From Macrocystis pyrifera (lineage: Eukaryota; Sar; Phaeophyceae; Laminariales; Laminariaceae), in assembly GCA_031763025.1 (NCBI GenBank), contig JASSKH010000038.1, positions 2,769,001 to 2,833,000 on the forward strand: 64,000 bases of DNA. Direction: 5' to 3'. Under the pieces are notes generated by a model, which worked only from the letters and a program-made list of their open reading frames with translations, had not been told where the DNA came from and did no database searches. The first letter of the stretch is position 1. Each line of letters opens with the position of its first letter. The position numbers and the translations under genes are program-made. This document shows, piece by piece, positions 1 through 11,530 of the stretch.

Positions 1-735
1 TGTACGGCCGCTTTTTTTACTCTTCTAGCTGAATTTACTTTGGTAGATTATGACATGATAATTCCCTCAGCGACATAGAGGACGAGCGCGGTGGTCACAT
101 GTATATTTAGTTGCCCCCCATGCTACTTTCTTCTCTCCCCCTATATTATATACCACTGTATATATAGTTTGGGTTGGCGTCGGTTGGCGACGACGCCGTA
201 AAACGCGCCTCTCACTGCGTGAGATAGACTGCCAGGGTACCGTTTTTTTTTTCTTTTTTTCTTGGCGGTTACCACGGCTGGGGGTCAAGTTAAATCAATC
301 ATTCACTCCGCACAAGGGGGATGATCGTATCACGTAGTGTGTTTAAGGTGAGGCACCCACGAGGCAGTTACATAGTAACCCCATTGCTGTCTCTGGGAGT
401 GGCCACACCAGAAATTAAATCAGTTCATTGACGCTGTCACCCATATGCAAGAAGAGCCGCCTCTAAAGCGGTTCTTAGTAGGATGCAGCTCGCCCTTCAT
501 GCGACTCGCCCAACACTTCACGGTGCTTCGCGCTTGTTGCAAGCAATGTCTGCCTGGTCGGTGAAAACCCGACCGTGGTCGGTGAAAACCCGACGTGCTC
601 CGTCCCAGCATTGTAGGGGTGCGAGGGTCTACGGTCATATGACTTCGGCCATGTACGATAATGAGTACACCCCCCCGCATAATACTTTCTTCATTTTGAT
701 GGCACGTAGGGTTCAGCATTCGGACTGCGTGACTT
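1..735. other. Unassigned region before the foldback-like composite
   Basis: No gene recognised. The motif GGTCGGTGAAAACCCGAC occurs twice in a row near 556-593. Bases 700-730 resemble the SINE body (the block GGGTTCAGCATTC) and stop where the LTR-like sequence begins at 736. Confidence 0.4.
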
Positions 736-1286
736 TGATACAACAGTTACAGCTCTCAGACCCTCAAGAGAACCTGTGCTCGTTAGATATTCGAGGCTGG
801 CTCATCTGTTGTTTGAGAGTTCGGGATGTGCTCTCGTTCAGGGAGGATTGGGTCAATCAGAATGTGAATCGATGCAATGCGATTGATGATGCAAGCAGCC
901 AGAGCAAATAATCAACGAATCGCCAGACACGATAGCGGGCACCACAAGCAAGGCAAGGCCCAAGGGGCAGGGGTTTAATAGGATGGGTATCGCACATCAC
1001 TTGGCTTTGACTTTTTTTCGGTCACTGGGTAGCGATGGGTGTTCCCGGAACCTGGTTACTGGCTCTCTACACGTGACCGAAGGCGTTCCGACACCGGGGA
1101 TCCGACCCGCCCCTATAAGATGCGATCGAAGGAGCTAATAAAAACTAACTCTCTGCCTCTACATGTAGGCCGGACGCGTAACACTGATCAGAACAATTGT
1201 CTTGCGCCGTACTATCCTCCTCATAGCGCTGGTTACAACAATCGCAACGTTTTGAACCATTTACCCTAGCGCCCCTATCGGTAACA
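736..1286 (+). mobile_element. LTR-like repeat, copy 1 (left arm of a foldback-like composite)
   Basis: It begins TGATACAAC, ends GGTAACA and matches 14778-15302 directly and 6556-7100 inverted, including the shared block with CTTGGCTTTGAC and ACCGAAGG. It is followed directly by a run of C and then by the minisatellite block, as is copy 14778-15302. It has no coding frame of note. Confidence 0.7.
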
Positions 1287-1935
1287 CCCCCCCCCTAGCC
1301 GTTGCATAATCATCGTTGGGACAAGGCGGGAATCCAGGTACTAGCCCAGAGACAGCGTGTGCGCCTTCGTCTTCGGTCCCCCGTCGTCGGTCCGGCGTTT
1401 GTGACACCCCACTGACGCATAGTGCTCGGCACAGGCCGGGGCCTTCATACCGTCAGGTGCGCGTTTTGTTCCTCAAACCTTCGTCACTGCAATATCCCCC
1501 CAGCCCGCGCATATGAGAGTCGGTTTCAATCAGAGAATACGGCGGATAGCCGATCCTCCTTTCCTCCTCGCCTCTCCGCCGCTGTATCACCCCCTCCCCA
1601 GCCTGGTGCATGTCAGCGTGGGTGCCAAGCGGATCTTACGGTGATTCACTGATCCTTCACTCCTCCTCAAAATTCTCGTCACTGCAATACCCCCCCCCGC
1701 CCGGCGCATGAGAGCGTCGGTCGCAAGCGTGGATTTCATTGATAAACCGATCTTCCTTTCCTCCTCTGCTTCCCGCCGCTGTATCACCCCCCCCACCCGG
1801 TGCATGCCAGCGTCGGGTGTAGCGGCGATTCACCCATTCATTCCTCTTCGGCCCCCCGCCGCTGTGACCCCCCAGCCCGGTACATGTCAGCATCGGTGCC
1901 TAGGCGACATCATGATCATAGACCGCTGCAGCGCG
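1287..1935 (+). repeat. Minisatellite, roughly 95-105 bp units
   Basis: Several diverged units each contain a C-run, then AGCCCGGCGCATGAGAG-like sequence, a GCGTCGGT block and a C/T-rich end with CCGCCGCTGT. A shorter version follows the LTR-like copy at 15302. Confidence 0.7.
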
Positions 1936-2282
1936 TGCGCCTTCCTGTTCCGCCCCTCGCCCATCCTTTTCACGGTGTTGACCTTGGACGGTGTTGCGAA
2001 GAGCGGATTGCCTGGCACTCGCTCACTCTCTAGTCTTCCTCCCCCATATCTCGCCGTTTGCCCTGTATTGCAGCGCCCCTCGTTTTTCGTGGTGCTTCCC
2101 TCAGACGGTGGTATGAAGAGCGGCGGTTCTGATCCTCATCTTATTCAGCCTTCCTTCTCCGTCCATCGCCGTCGGCCCGATGTTGAAGCTTCCCTTCTTC
2201 CGGCGGTGTTGACCTTGGACGGTGGTAAGAAGAGCGGCGGTCCTGAGCCTCGTATATTCTTCACGACTTGCAACCGCCAGCG
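1936..2282 (+). repeat. Tandem repeat, about 125 bp, three units, open in one frame
   Basis: The units share TTGACCTTGGACGGTGG followed by AAGAGCGGCGGTCCTGA. They lie in a frame open from 1708 to 2400 that repeats LTLDGGKKSGGP-like peptides. The same units recur at 15480-15800. Whether they are translated is unknown; no domain is recognised. Confidence 0.65.
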
Positions 2283-2800
2283 TCGCACGTGCATAACACG
2301 CTTAGAGCCTGTACGCACCTGTGAAAAAGCTACTTTTCTTCCTGCCTCACCTGCATCTGAGGTAGGGAGATCTTCTCAAAGCCTTCCGTCTGCAGATTGA
2401 CAAAACCCACACGTTTACCCTTTTGGCCAGACAAAAATGCATTCGATTATAAGTTTCCATCGTCCTACCACATAAACTCACCTTTAACTGCGATTACAGA
2501 GAGTTACGACAATCCTCGTGTGGCTATACGAGGCCACGCCGCACATGTATGACACGCTTGGAGCCTGTACTCACCTGTGAAAAAAATACTTTTCTTCCTG
2601 CCTCACCTGCATCTGAAGTAGGGAGGCCTTCTCAAAGGCTTCCGTCTGCACATTGACAAAACCCTCCCTACACGTTTGCCCTTTTAGCCAGACACTGATT
2701 CCATTGTAAGCTACTGTCGTCCTTCCACGCAAAATCACCTTTAACTGAGACTACAGAGTTCTGCCAATCCTTTGTCGTGTGGCTATATGAGGCCACACTG
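2283..2800 (+). repeat. Tandem duplication, 256 bp unit
   Basis: Two units (anchors ACACGCTTAGAGCCTGTA at 2296 and its variant at 2552) each contain CTTCCTGCCTCACCTGCATC, GACAAAACCC and a GTGTGGCTATA(C/T)GAGGCCAC end. A fragment of the unit is inverted near 14330-14395. Confidence 0.75.
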
Positions 2801-2804
2801 CATT

Positions 2805-3255
2805 ATCTATGGGCAGAGGGCAAGCTTTGATTAGCTCCTTCGGTAAAATCTTGTCGAAGCAAGGAGGATCTCCGGGGTGGGAAATACTTCAGTCTCAGAT
2901 AAAGAGCCAAAAATGAGGCTCCGAGACCACCTAGTGCTCACAAAACGCTACGACGTGACCGAAAGCAAGTCAAAGCCAAGTGATCTACGAAATCCGTCCT
3001 ATTAATCCCGAGCCCCTTGGGCCCTGCCATGCCCGTCGTGCCCATTGTCGCGTCTGGTGCTTCGTTGATTGCTTACTCTGGCTGCTTGCAACTACCGCCT
3101 TGCATCGATTCACTCTCTGCGTGACCCAATCCTCCCTGCACGAGGGAGGATACTTCTCGCACTCTCTTACAACATGTGAACCGGTCTCAAGATATAACGA
3201 GCCAGCCTCAAAGATATACAAGTGCGGGTCCTTTTGAGGGTTCGAAAGCTGTACC
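2805..3255 (-). mobile_element. LTR-like repeat, inverted copy (right arm of the composite)
   Basis: This is an inverted match to 736-1286 and 14778-15302, truncated relative to 6556-7100. It shares GCCAAGTGAT, CCCCTTGGGCCCTGCC and the gcagccagc-type block on the opposite strand. Together with 736-1286 it encloses the three minisatellite blocks. Confidence 0.65.
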
Positions 3256-3592
3256 CCTTTTTTTATTTTTTTTCAATCACTTTACTTTCCAGCCTAGCTT
3301 GTAGAAGGTTTCAACCTCTCAACGATCTTCTCGACAAGCCGTGGTCACAGGTGTCGTCCATTCTCCCCTCCGATACGTGGCTTTATTTTTCGTCGCGCAC
3401 AGGATTCAGCATTCCGACTGCTCGTCGATTTTCATCGAATGTACAACTATCTCACGCTCTCGCGCTTTCCGCTAGTTCATTTTACGCAAAAAAAAGTCCC
3501 TAAGAGCATGCACTCGGCGAGACTCAAACCCAACGAAATTAATATTGATAGGCTCGCGGACCACCTACCAAGCCACCGGGGACTCTGCTGTA
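3256..3592 (-). mobile_element. tRNA-headed SINE, copy 1
   Basis: Read on the minus strand, the head (3592-3490) carries a tRNA-like D-arm (GGCTTGGTAGGTGGTCC) and a B-box-like TTTGAGTCTCGCC, followed by CATGCTCTTAGGGACTTTTTT, the body, and an A-rich tail (T-run 3257-3282 on plus). It matches 10240-10565 and, directly, 49955-50272. Confidence 0.75.
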
Positions 3593-4898
3593 TCACAAAT
3601 CGATTTGTATGTGCTGCTTCAAAGCATATCCTCTGGGTAGAAAGGAGAACACCAGATATCGAATATAGCAGTCTTTTACGTCTTTCAGCTTAGATAAGGA
3701 ATCGAGGAATGAAAGGATATCCTCCTCCGGACCACCATTAAGCCTGGGGAGTTTCCTTCGTGGAGAAGAAACAGCACGTATCACAGCCGATGCGTAGTCG
3801 AAATTTGCTTTCGGACGGTTACGTTTTGAAAAGGGAACAATTCCGCCGATCTCATGAAATCTCGTTGAATTTTCACAATGATGAGATGAGACTCCTGACG
3901 CGTACAGAGGAGCACCTCGCAGCACATCCCAGCCCCTCGACCATGACCTGGACCGGACGGCCGATCGACCGAACCTTTCGAGAAGTGCGTATCTTTGTCC
4001 TCTCGTGTTTTCAGGAGCAGCCTCACCTCTCACCTTCTCTTGGTTTTATCACGGAGATATCCCCTTGAAAAAATATCCACCCATTAATAGCAATGTAGCG
4101 GGGTGTGACCCATCTATTGCTTCGGCAGCACCTTAGCTGGCCCAGTTCGTAGTACCAGACGTCTTCTGTGTATGAGAGGGTGGCAGAAGCGTGGTTCGGC
4201 TGCTAGTTTATTTGTGCAAAAATTGTTTCGCAGTTTCACGACATACACGTCTTCTTCGTACGAGTGGGCGCCCGAAACGTGGTAGGCTGCTGTTAATATG
4301 TAGTTATTTCTATGCTGATCAGTGAAATATTGTTCATTCTCGAGATGCAGTTGTGAGTTTTGAGCAGTAATAATCTTGTCGCTCTCCAACACAAACCTGT
4401 CTTCAACCCTTTGGGCAGCACCCTACCATGTCAGTTTGGAATGTGCTTCAGAAGGAAAGTATGATGATGATAACTCCTGTTCGACTGGTACCCTTTTAAA
4501 AGTTAAAACGTGCTGCGAGTAATGGCGCCGTACTGGTCGGCGTGCGAAGAAATATCGTGCCGAGTATGTCTGTCTGGTATGATGTCAGGTTATGCGTGTT
4601 GCATTAGCTGTACAAGGGTTGGTCACCCATCACAAGCGAAGCAAGAATGGTTGGTGTTATTGCGAGTCCGCAAAGGAGTAATGAACTATGGTTGCGACAT
4701 GGCAACGGATCTGAGGTTAAAGTATGCAAATAACTAGCAAGGAATACAGAGAAGTATACCGACCAAATAATCAGAGTCGAAACTTTCGAAAATACATAAC
4801 AGAGTAGGTTAGAGTAGGTTATCATATCCCACATGCAGTAAGAGTAAAGCAAGAGTTGTATTAGAACCATTATGTTGGTCACTCCAATTTGACACTTG
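3593..4898. other. No recognised gene; short tandem duplication near 4158-4330
   Basis: An imperfect duplication of about 89 bp repeats CGTCTTCTGTGTATGAG (4158) as CGTCTTCTTCGTACGAG (4247). It lies within a 92-codon minus-strand open frame of unknown meaning (4392-4114). Confidence 0.4.
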
Positions 4899-5007
4899 TA
4901 TTACGGGGAACCATTGTAAAAATGACCTACGACACACACAAAAACCTATACATTTCCCTATTTTTACAAAAATATTTGGTCCTGCTTACTATTTGCCCCC
5001 CGTAATA
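4899..5007. mobile_element. Palindromic MITE, copy 1
   Basis: It begins TATTACGGGG and ends CCCCGTAATA, with a second inner inverted block and an AT-rich centre (TACATTTCCCTATTTTTAC). It is one of six copies in this window and is non-coding. Confidence 0.8.
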
Positions 5008-6129
5008 GTTGAATGTAGAAAGTTTCACCTCCATTGGGGGGTCGTATTGAGGATAATTACCATTCTACCCATCAGTAGCCAGTAGTCCCTGTACCGAGCT
5101 ACTGATGGGTATCAGAGCCGCCTGTAGCGTGTAGGCCACAGCAGCAGTACAAAGTGCTAGGCAGTACAAGCAGTGCAGTATGTCCAATGCCGATTCAGCA
5201 GTATGCGGTTGAACTCCGTTGCATCAGGTCTCTCGGCTTTAAAGGCTGCAGAACCCAGCAAATACCGTTTCGAGTTCAGCCAAGGTTTTTGTTCGTGCTT
5301 TAGCTTCCACCTCATACTGGGGGTCTTGAGACTTGAGACCCCCCCCGTGATCGATCTATCGTGCACACGCACACTCGTGCACTTCGCTTCACTTTTTTTC
5401 TCTTCTCTTCCTCCTTCTTATCCTGTTCTGCTCGACAAGGCGGGTAATCAAAACTGGCGTTGAGCGCTATTTTCTTTCATATAGTCTTCGAAGAGCTGAA
5501 ACTTGACAACAACCAATCGGTTCGACACTGGCTGAAGTTCTTGCGGCGGGCTGCCTGAACTCACACAGAAGCCGCGCACACACGCCTACTGCGGAGATTC
5601 CGCCAAAATACTGCTGCTGTGGCCTACTCCATACATGCTCCCATGATATTGATCGTCGAGTCGGTGTAGACTATTGGCTACAGCTGGGTAGCACCCTTAA
5701 TAGTATTTGGTTGTAGACAACATCGCTCAGCTACCTACTGTACATCCTCGGAGTAAACCACACTTTAATGACGGTCAGGGACAGGCCCGACTAAGGTGGA
5801 AGCCGGGTTCGAACCGGTACACGAAAACTTGAGGAACAAGTGTGGACAGGGGTTTTCTCTCGCTTTCCGGGGCGCTAAAAAATAAAAACATCGCTTCACG
5901 CCGTTGCTTATGGTATTCTTAAGTTTTTTTAATTTCGTCATGCCTTTGGTTGTGGATACTCATGTTAAGTAATGCCAGATTGCAAACTAAGTATTATCAG
6001 TCAAGTAGCCTCGAGAGGGAAGCATGTTGATCTCACCCCGCATACCGTACATGAACTCGTCGCGAACAGCACATATTACTTTTTACTTTATCCAAGACGT
6101 GCCGGTATATAGGTTACATACTAGACGTT
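5008..6129. other. Unassigned region
   Basis: No recognised gene. A 71-codon minus-strand frame (5372-5157) and a 96-codon plus frame overlap each other; neither shows a domain. A tRNA-T-arm-like CCGGGTTCGAACCGG lies near 5802, but no matching acceptor or D arm is present. Confidence 0.3.
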
Positions 6130-6430
6130 TCGAATTTTTTTCGCGGAGTCACTTACTTGTTCTTCCCAGGTCATCTAATCATCTCATTTTCTCGCTCGCA
6201 CGAGGTTCTACGCTCGACGATCTTCTTGACAAAAGCCGTGACAAGAAAATTTTCGATCTGAGGGTTGATGATTTGAAAAAAAAAAACGTTCCCTTTATCC
6301 CCCCCGACGATACTGTAGTGTGCTCGCAAATTTGGTTGCTTCTTTTTCTCGCAAATAATTTTCAGTATTCCCGCTCCGTGTCATTTCTATATCGATATTT
6401 ACCACCTCACTCGCTCACTCATTCACGTAC
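6130..6430 (-). mobile_element. Diverged SINE-related sequence
   Basis: Blocks such as CTCGACGATCTTCTTGACAA and TTCAGTATTCCCGCTC correspond to the SINE body at 10280-10420, with a roughly 80 bp interruption between them. The tRNA-like head was not identified. Confidence 0.4.
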
Positions 6431-6555
6431 TTAGTATAAATATCAAGTAGTCGAGTTTTATCTTGTCCCAAACACGCCGTTGCAGTACTGTCTCAGGGAC
6501 AGGTGGGTTGAAAGACACCACAGCAGTAACACCCTGAAAACATTCTAACACCAAC

Positions 6556-7100
6556 TGTTACAGTGAGTGGCGCCAGGGAGGGAGGTTCATAGCGCTGCGA
6601 CTGCCGTGACCAGCGCTATGGGGAGGATATTGCGGCGCGAGACAACTGTCCTGATCAGGGTCACACGTCGGGTCTATTCGATAGGCAGAGGACAAGCTTT
6701 GATTAGCATCTTCTGGGCGGATCTTATAGGGGCAGAGAGGATCCCTCCCTTCGGTCTCAGGTACAGAGCCAGTACCGAGGTTCAGGGACCACCCCGTGTT
6801 TACTAAACGCCAAGTGAGGAAAGAAAGTCAAAGCCAAGTGATCCGTGACACCTGCCCTATCGACCCCCAGCCCCTTGGGCCCTGCCGTGCCTGTCGTGCC
6901 CGTCATCGTGTCTGTGGTGCTTCGTTGATTGTTCACGCTGGCTGCTTGCATCTACCGCATTGCATCGATCCACGTTCTGCGTGACCCGATCATTCCTGCT
7001 TGAAGGCACCTCCTCGAACTCTCAAACAGGTGAGCCGGCGTCAGAGATCTAACGACCGCAGGTCCTTTTTAGGTTCTGAGAGCTGTACCCTGCTGTATCA
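6556..7100 (-). mobile_element. Solo-LTR-like copy
   Basis: The ends are TGTTACAG and CTGTATCA (TG...CA). It matches 14778-15302 inverted along its length. No element body lies on either side, as expected for a solo LTR. A clear 4-6 bp target duplication was not seen. Confidence 0.65.
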
Positions 7101-7267
7101 TGGTGAATATAGGGAGATTGATGTGCATTGCAGAAGATCGGAGTGTTCTCAAAACGTGTGCAAGAGATCGGAGCGTTTGCAAACTTGTGAAAGAATGTCA
7201 TCGTGTTCTTTGTATAATCCCACGTTTGATCTTGCATAATACTTTATTGCATACCAGTTACTTGGTA

Positions 7268-8695
7268 TATGCATGCATCCACATGTTTTCATTGTTGCCT
7301 GCCTTGTATGATGGTGATTCGTGCAATAAGCTGTTATGAATTCACGCTGCCAATGGTGTTCTGCTTGTTTGTTTCGTAAGGATTTGAAGATACTTATTTG
7401 ATCAGTGCATGCAGGCATACTCGTTGCTCGTGCTCCTTTTGCTTGTTGCTCGTGCTCGTCTGTCCGCTCGTTGTTCATGATTGCACACTCATGCATGGTC
7501 GTTAATAATTGGCTGCTTGCTATTGACCACATATTGTCTTCAAAACCGAATGCAACCGACAGGCACCGATACAAGCTACAGGTGCCGTACGTACTAACAC
7601 ACGCATGCTCTCGTGTACCGTTTGCCTGGTTAGGTGATACCGGAATCTAACAATGTTGAGCCTTGCGCCGTTTGGGCGTACGTATCCCTATAGAACAATG
7701 AACCCCTCGACAATACTGTGCATAGTCGGCTGTGGCAAACATAGAACTTTCAAGAAAACCACGTATATTTTGGTGACTAGCATTCTTGCCGCGATGCTTA
7801 GACTACATCAGTAGTAGTAGACCAATCGTCGTACATGTAGTTAGTTGTGAATCTCTAGCAAGACACCACCAGACGTGATGACAATAGGCACACCCAATGG
7901 AAAGTCCGATGCACGTTTGACCCTCTTCGATGTCTCCGGTCGCACCATTGTCTGTGTTGCATATCACCGAGCGTGGGGCTCGAGTACCAGATACAACACT
8001 TGAAGGACTGAAAGCCAAGCATAAGGGGAAAAGACAAGGAAAACCGGAGCAGATGAAGATCGGCTACGTAAGCCCTTGCGGGGCTTGGGTCACACGGGGT
8101 GAGATAGTTTCAGCTGGACGATGATGAGCTTGCACACAACAGAGGGAGGGGTGGCTTGCTTGTGTCCGAAGGATTCGGGGTGACGACAGATACACGATGC
8201 AGCCCAACCTGACCGTTAGTACGAGGCCAACAGTATGGAGCGGGTGAAACACAACCGTGGGATTGATGCTTCTCTTTTTCTGATGTCGTATCCACAGTCG
8301 AAAATGCTGATATTTTCTTGCTGCACGATATTCCTCGAGCGCAAAAAAAATGGGGGGGGTAGGCTGTGTCGCCCTGATTGACTCAAAATCCAAGTCACAC
8401 ACCAACGCTACAAAACTCGCGCAGCGCATGCCGTAATATGTTGGACCACCGATGTAAGACCAGGGACATGGACCCAACGAGATACCGGTAGCAAACATGA
8501 CATGGCGCATACCAGTGACGAGCTGCCTGGTGTGTTCGGAAAGGCATGGAATCCAAGTAGTAAATTGATGGATCTGCTGTATTCATTTAGATTACCATGG
8601 AAAGTATTGCGGTGGGCTGTCAATATATGTACGACTCTATTAGTCAGCCCAACCTGATCGACTGTCAGTATTTTCGTTGCCATATATCATATGTA
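7268..8695 (+). repeat. 1.4 kb dispersed repeat, inverted partner of 39815-41503
   Basis: Shared blocks run the full length, for example CACGCTGCCAATGGTGTTCTGCT near 7346, ATGTCTCCGGTCGCACCATTGTCTGTGTTG near 7930, the TTTCAGCTGGACGATGATGAGC block at 8109, and the cluster GGCATGGAATC at 8543. Short open frames on the minus strand (8683-8064) recur in the partner but no domain is recognised. Confidence 0.75.
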
Positions 8696-9465
8696 CTGGT
8701 GGTGTTGAAGAATAAGCTGGTATCGAAACAGCAGTAGGGAGTTTTGAATCTCGTTGCGGGATGAGCGCCTCCTGCAGATGGTGCTAAGTGTGAAGTTGGA
8801 CGTAGTTACTGATAAGCCTACCATGCCACGAACACTTGTCGACCGCCGCCCGGAGCAAAGGCGCCAACTCGGGAATTACACAGAAAAGCCGTATCTCCGT
8901 CTCTAGAATGCTGTCAGAAGGCTATACGCTATAATGGCACGATGCTCAAAAAGATGAAAAGATAGTACTGACGACCTGCATTGCCGTACACGATTATAAC
9001 GATATTAAAAATAGTACATGCCATTTGGAAAAATATACAGGAACCATACAGCTGTCAGCTGTACCTGCAGTTTTTTTTAATTTATTTTCCGAACAAGGTT
9101 GATTTATCGATACGGAGTTGGTTGATACTACACCACAAGTGTACAGGAGGAGTGGCCCGCAGTATGCTTTTTACGCATATGTTTATAGAGGACGTATACA
9201 ATAAATCCATAATACTAAAACTTGTAGGGCAAGATCCCGAGGAACCCTTGAGCCTATCTCTCTTCTCATCTTGTCCAGTCATCAATGTTGACTCGTTGAA
9301 ACATCACTTACGCAGCAGTATCTGCAGCATGCACTACACAGCACCGTATGTATACATGGTGTTCACACGGGGTATCACTGATGAAGCTGGATGAAGCTGA
9401 GTAGAAAGCACAATTTAAAGTTAAGACAACAGCCTGGAGGATGTATCTATATATGGCCCTTATTA
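8696..9465. other. Unassigned region with a fragment shared with 35570-35700
   Basis: Bases about 9070-9190 match 35570-35700 inverted (CCGAACAAGG, GTGTACAGGAGG, CGCAGTATG). A 137-codon plus frame (8981-9394) covers it without a recognisable domain. Confidence 0.4.
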
Positions 9466-9850
9466 TAGTGCCCCTCATTACTACCGCAGCAAAGCATCAA
9501 CACGGCTGCCTCCCGGCATGAAGAACGGCTGTTGTGAAGCCGTTCTACATGGTATTCATACTACCATTAATAGAATTATTTATTATGGTAACTATAGGTC
9601 GTACGGCAAGGTCTCCCTCGATCCTTGGGCCGTACTGTTGTTACTACCGCAGCAAGTATCAACACCACTTCCTCCCGGCATGAAGTACTGTTGTGAAGCC
9701 GTTCTATTTGGTATTCATACTACTATCTATTAATAGAACTGTTGATGATACTAGAGGTCGTACGGAAAGATCTCCCTCGATCCTTGGGCTCTGCTATAGT
9801 GTCCCATACTACTGCAGCAAAGTATCAACACCGCTGTGAAGCCGGTCAGC
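9466..9850 (+). repeat. Tandem repeat, about 161 bp, 2.3 units
   Basis: The units share CTACCGCAGCAA, CTCCCGGCATGAAG, TTGTGAAGCCGTTCTA, GGTATTCATACTAC and AGATCTCCCTCGATCCTTGGGC. Anchors are at 9518 and 9679; a third partial unit ends near 9845. Confidence 0.75.
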
Positions 9851-10239
9851 TGTCCAGTATAGCAATCAGGTTTTTATTCGGGTGAAAACACCGCATGAAA
9901 GCTACGTTGAAATTGAGAAGCATACAACAACTCATATAAGTTCATCAGCATAGCTGGTGTTGGGGTCTTCTCGTTCCCGGTACGTTGGCATTTCACTTGC
10001 TTTTTCCCGGTATTCACCGTTTACGCGGGAATTTCGCTTGCTTTCTTGCTCTACTCATTGGTTTGTCTCCTAATTATTATAAATTAGAACGGACACTGGG
10101 TTATACTGATGTAGTTGGGTATAAAGAACGATACAGCGCACACATATAAGAGTTACGTAGTCCTACGAATCGTATTCGTGGGTCTCCATACAGTAGGCAT
10201 ACAGTCAGTAGTGTTACACAAGGGATATATATATATATA
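9851..10239. other. Nothing recognised; short AT run at its right end
   Basis: Unique-looking sequence ending in an (AT)n run at 10229-10240, which is the tail side of the adjacent SINE. Confidence 0.4.
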
Positions 10240-10565
10240 TTTTTTTTTCATCATCACTTTTACTTTCCAGCCCACTCGTAGGAGGTTTTACCCTCGACGA
10301 TCTTCTGGACAAGCCATGGTCACAGGTGTCGTCCCTTCTCCCCCCCGGTACGTGCCTTTAGTTTTTATCGCGCATAGGGTTCAGCATTCCCACTGCTCGT
10401 CGATTTTCATCGAATGTACAGCTAACTCACGCTCTCGCGCTTTCCGCTAATCAATTTTATGCAAGAAAAAGTCCCTATGAGCATGCACTCGGTGAGACTC
10501 GAACTCACGAAATTGATCTTGATAGGCTCGCGGACCACCTACCAAGTCACCGGGGACGCCGGTAT
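10240..10565 (-). mobile_element. tRNA-headed SINE, copy 2
   Basis: On the minus strand it opens with a D-arm-like stem (GGCT...AGCC) and a perfect T-arm GTGAGTTCGAGTCTCAC. The body follows (GCGAGAGCGTGAGTTAGC, CGACGAGCAGTGGGAATGC, CTGTGACCATGGCTTGTCC), ending in AAAAAAAATATATATATAT. The 16-base gap between the arms is too short for a working anticodon arm. Confidence 0.8.
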
Positions 10566-10799
10566 ACGTCCGTACGATTACAGGTTCTTCATGCTGACTG
10601 AAAAGTTTGTCCTCGTCATTCATATAATATACAGTATCTTCAGCATGCCGAGCTGTGTATCACACAGTCTCGGTTTACTATTGGGAGGTACCCCGTATAC
10701 TTCTGTCCACTACGGCGCGAAAGTAAGCAATGAGATAATTACTGCTGTGTATGAGCTACGATACACTTGTACTTCTCAGTCTATGGCCGAAGATTCGAT

Positions 10800-11530
10800 T
10801 GAAGCATTATAATCAGCTGTAGATTACATAAAATAATGTCAGCACAGAAACAAAGATTAGATTTATTACGGTTCAACCTTGAATATACTTGTACCAGATC
10901 TGGGTCGTGCCCTGAAAGGGTTTCGTTGGTTTTGATCATGGTTGGCCTATTCCTTTCATGTAAAGGCCCGCGTGGTCTAGTGTATCGCTTCTGTTTTTAG
11001 CGTTGAACCATGATGGATGAGGCGGGCATTTATGCAATATACAATAAAAAGGTAAGGAATCAACTGCTGAAATCGCCTAACGAGGGTAGGCGCAACGAAG
11101 GACTGAAGTATTTTCGAAATAAAAATCCAAGGCACAGACCGCAGCGGGAAGGGGAATAAAGAGCTGCTCTGGGACCCCAGATGTTTATACGGAGAAGGGA
11201 TATATAGAGAACAAAGGGCGAAGATAGCAATGGACATCAACGACATATCTGTATCGTACATACATAACTACGAAGTAATAGTACAAGGTACGAACAATCA
11301 GCAAACCCGTACGAAGAAACACTGCATGGTTGGTGGACGTCGAGAGGCTTGAAGATCAGTTTGGTTTGAAGAATACACTGCAATTGCAGTGTGAGGCCCC
11401 ATACCTTATGTAAGTATCATGTGACGATTGGGTTGTCCGAGAACGAATCTGGCCAACAGTCAACGCTGTAACTCAGAGTGTGGGGTGTTCAAACACATAC
11501 TACTGCAGTACGTATGTCGTACCAGGTATG
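10800..11530 (+). repeat. 0.7 kb dispersed repeat, inverted partner of 34740-35430
   Basis: Matching blocks include AGATTAGATTTATTACGGTTC, GGGTTTCGTTGGTTTTGATCATG, AAATCCAAGGCACAGACCGC and GTTCAAACACATACTACTGC. In both places a SINE lies on the same side of the repeat (10240-10565, 35445-35560), so the shared unit was probably larger. Confidence 0.75.

Noticed and set aside
5795-5830. tRNA T-arm-like CCGGGTTCGAACCGG
   Set aside because: No D arm or acceptor stem was found at the right spacing on either strand.
10240-10565. Functional tRNA gene
   Set aside because: D and T arms are present, but the space for an anticodon arm is too short, no acceptor stem closes, and the sequence recurs as a retroposon.
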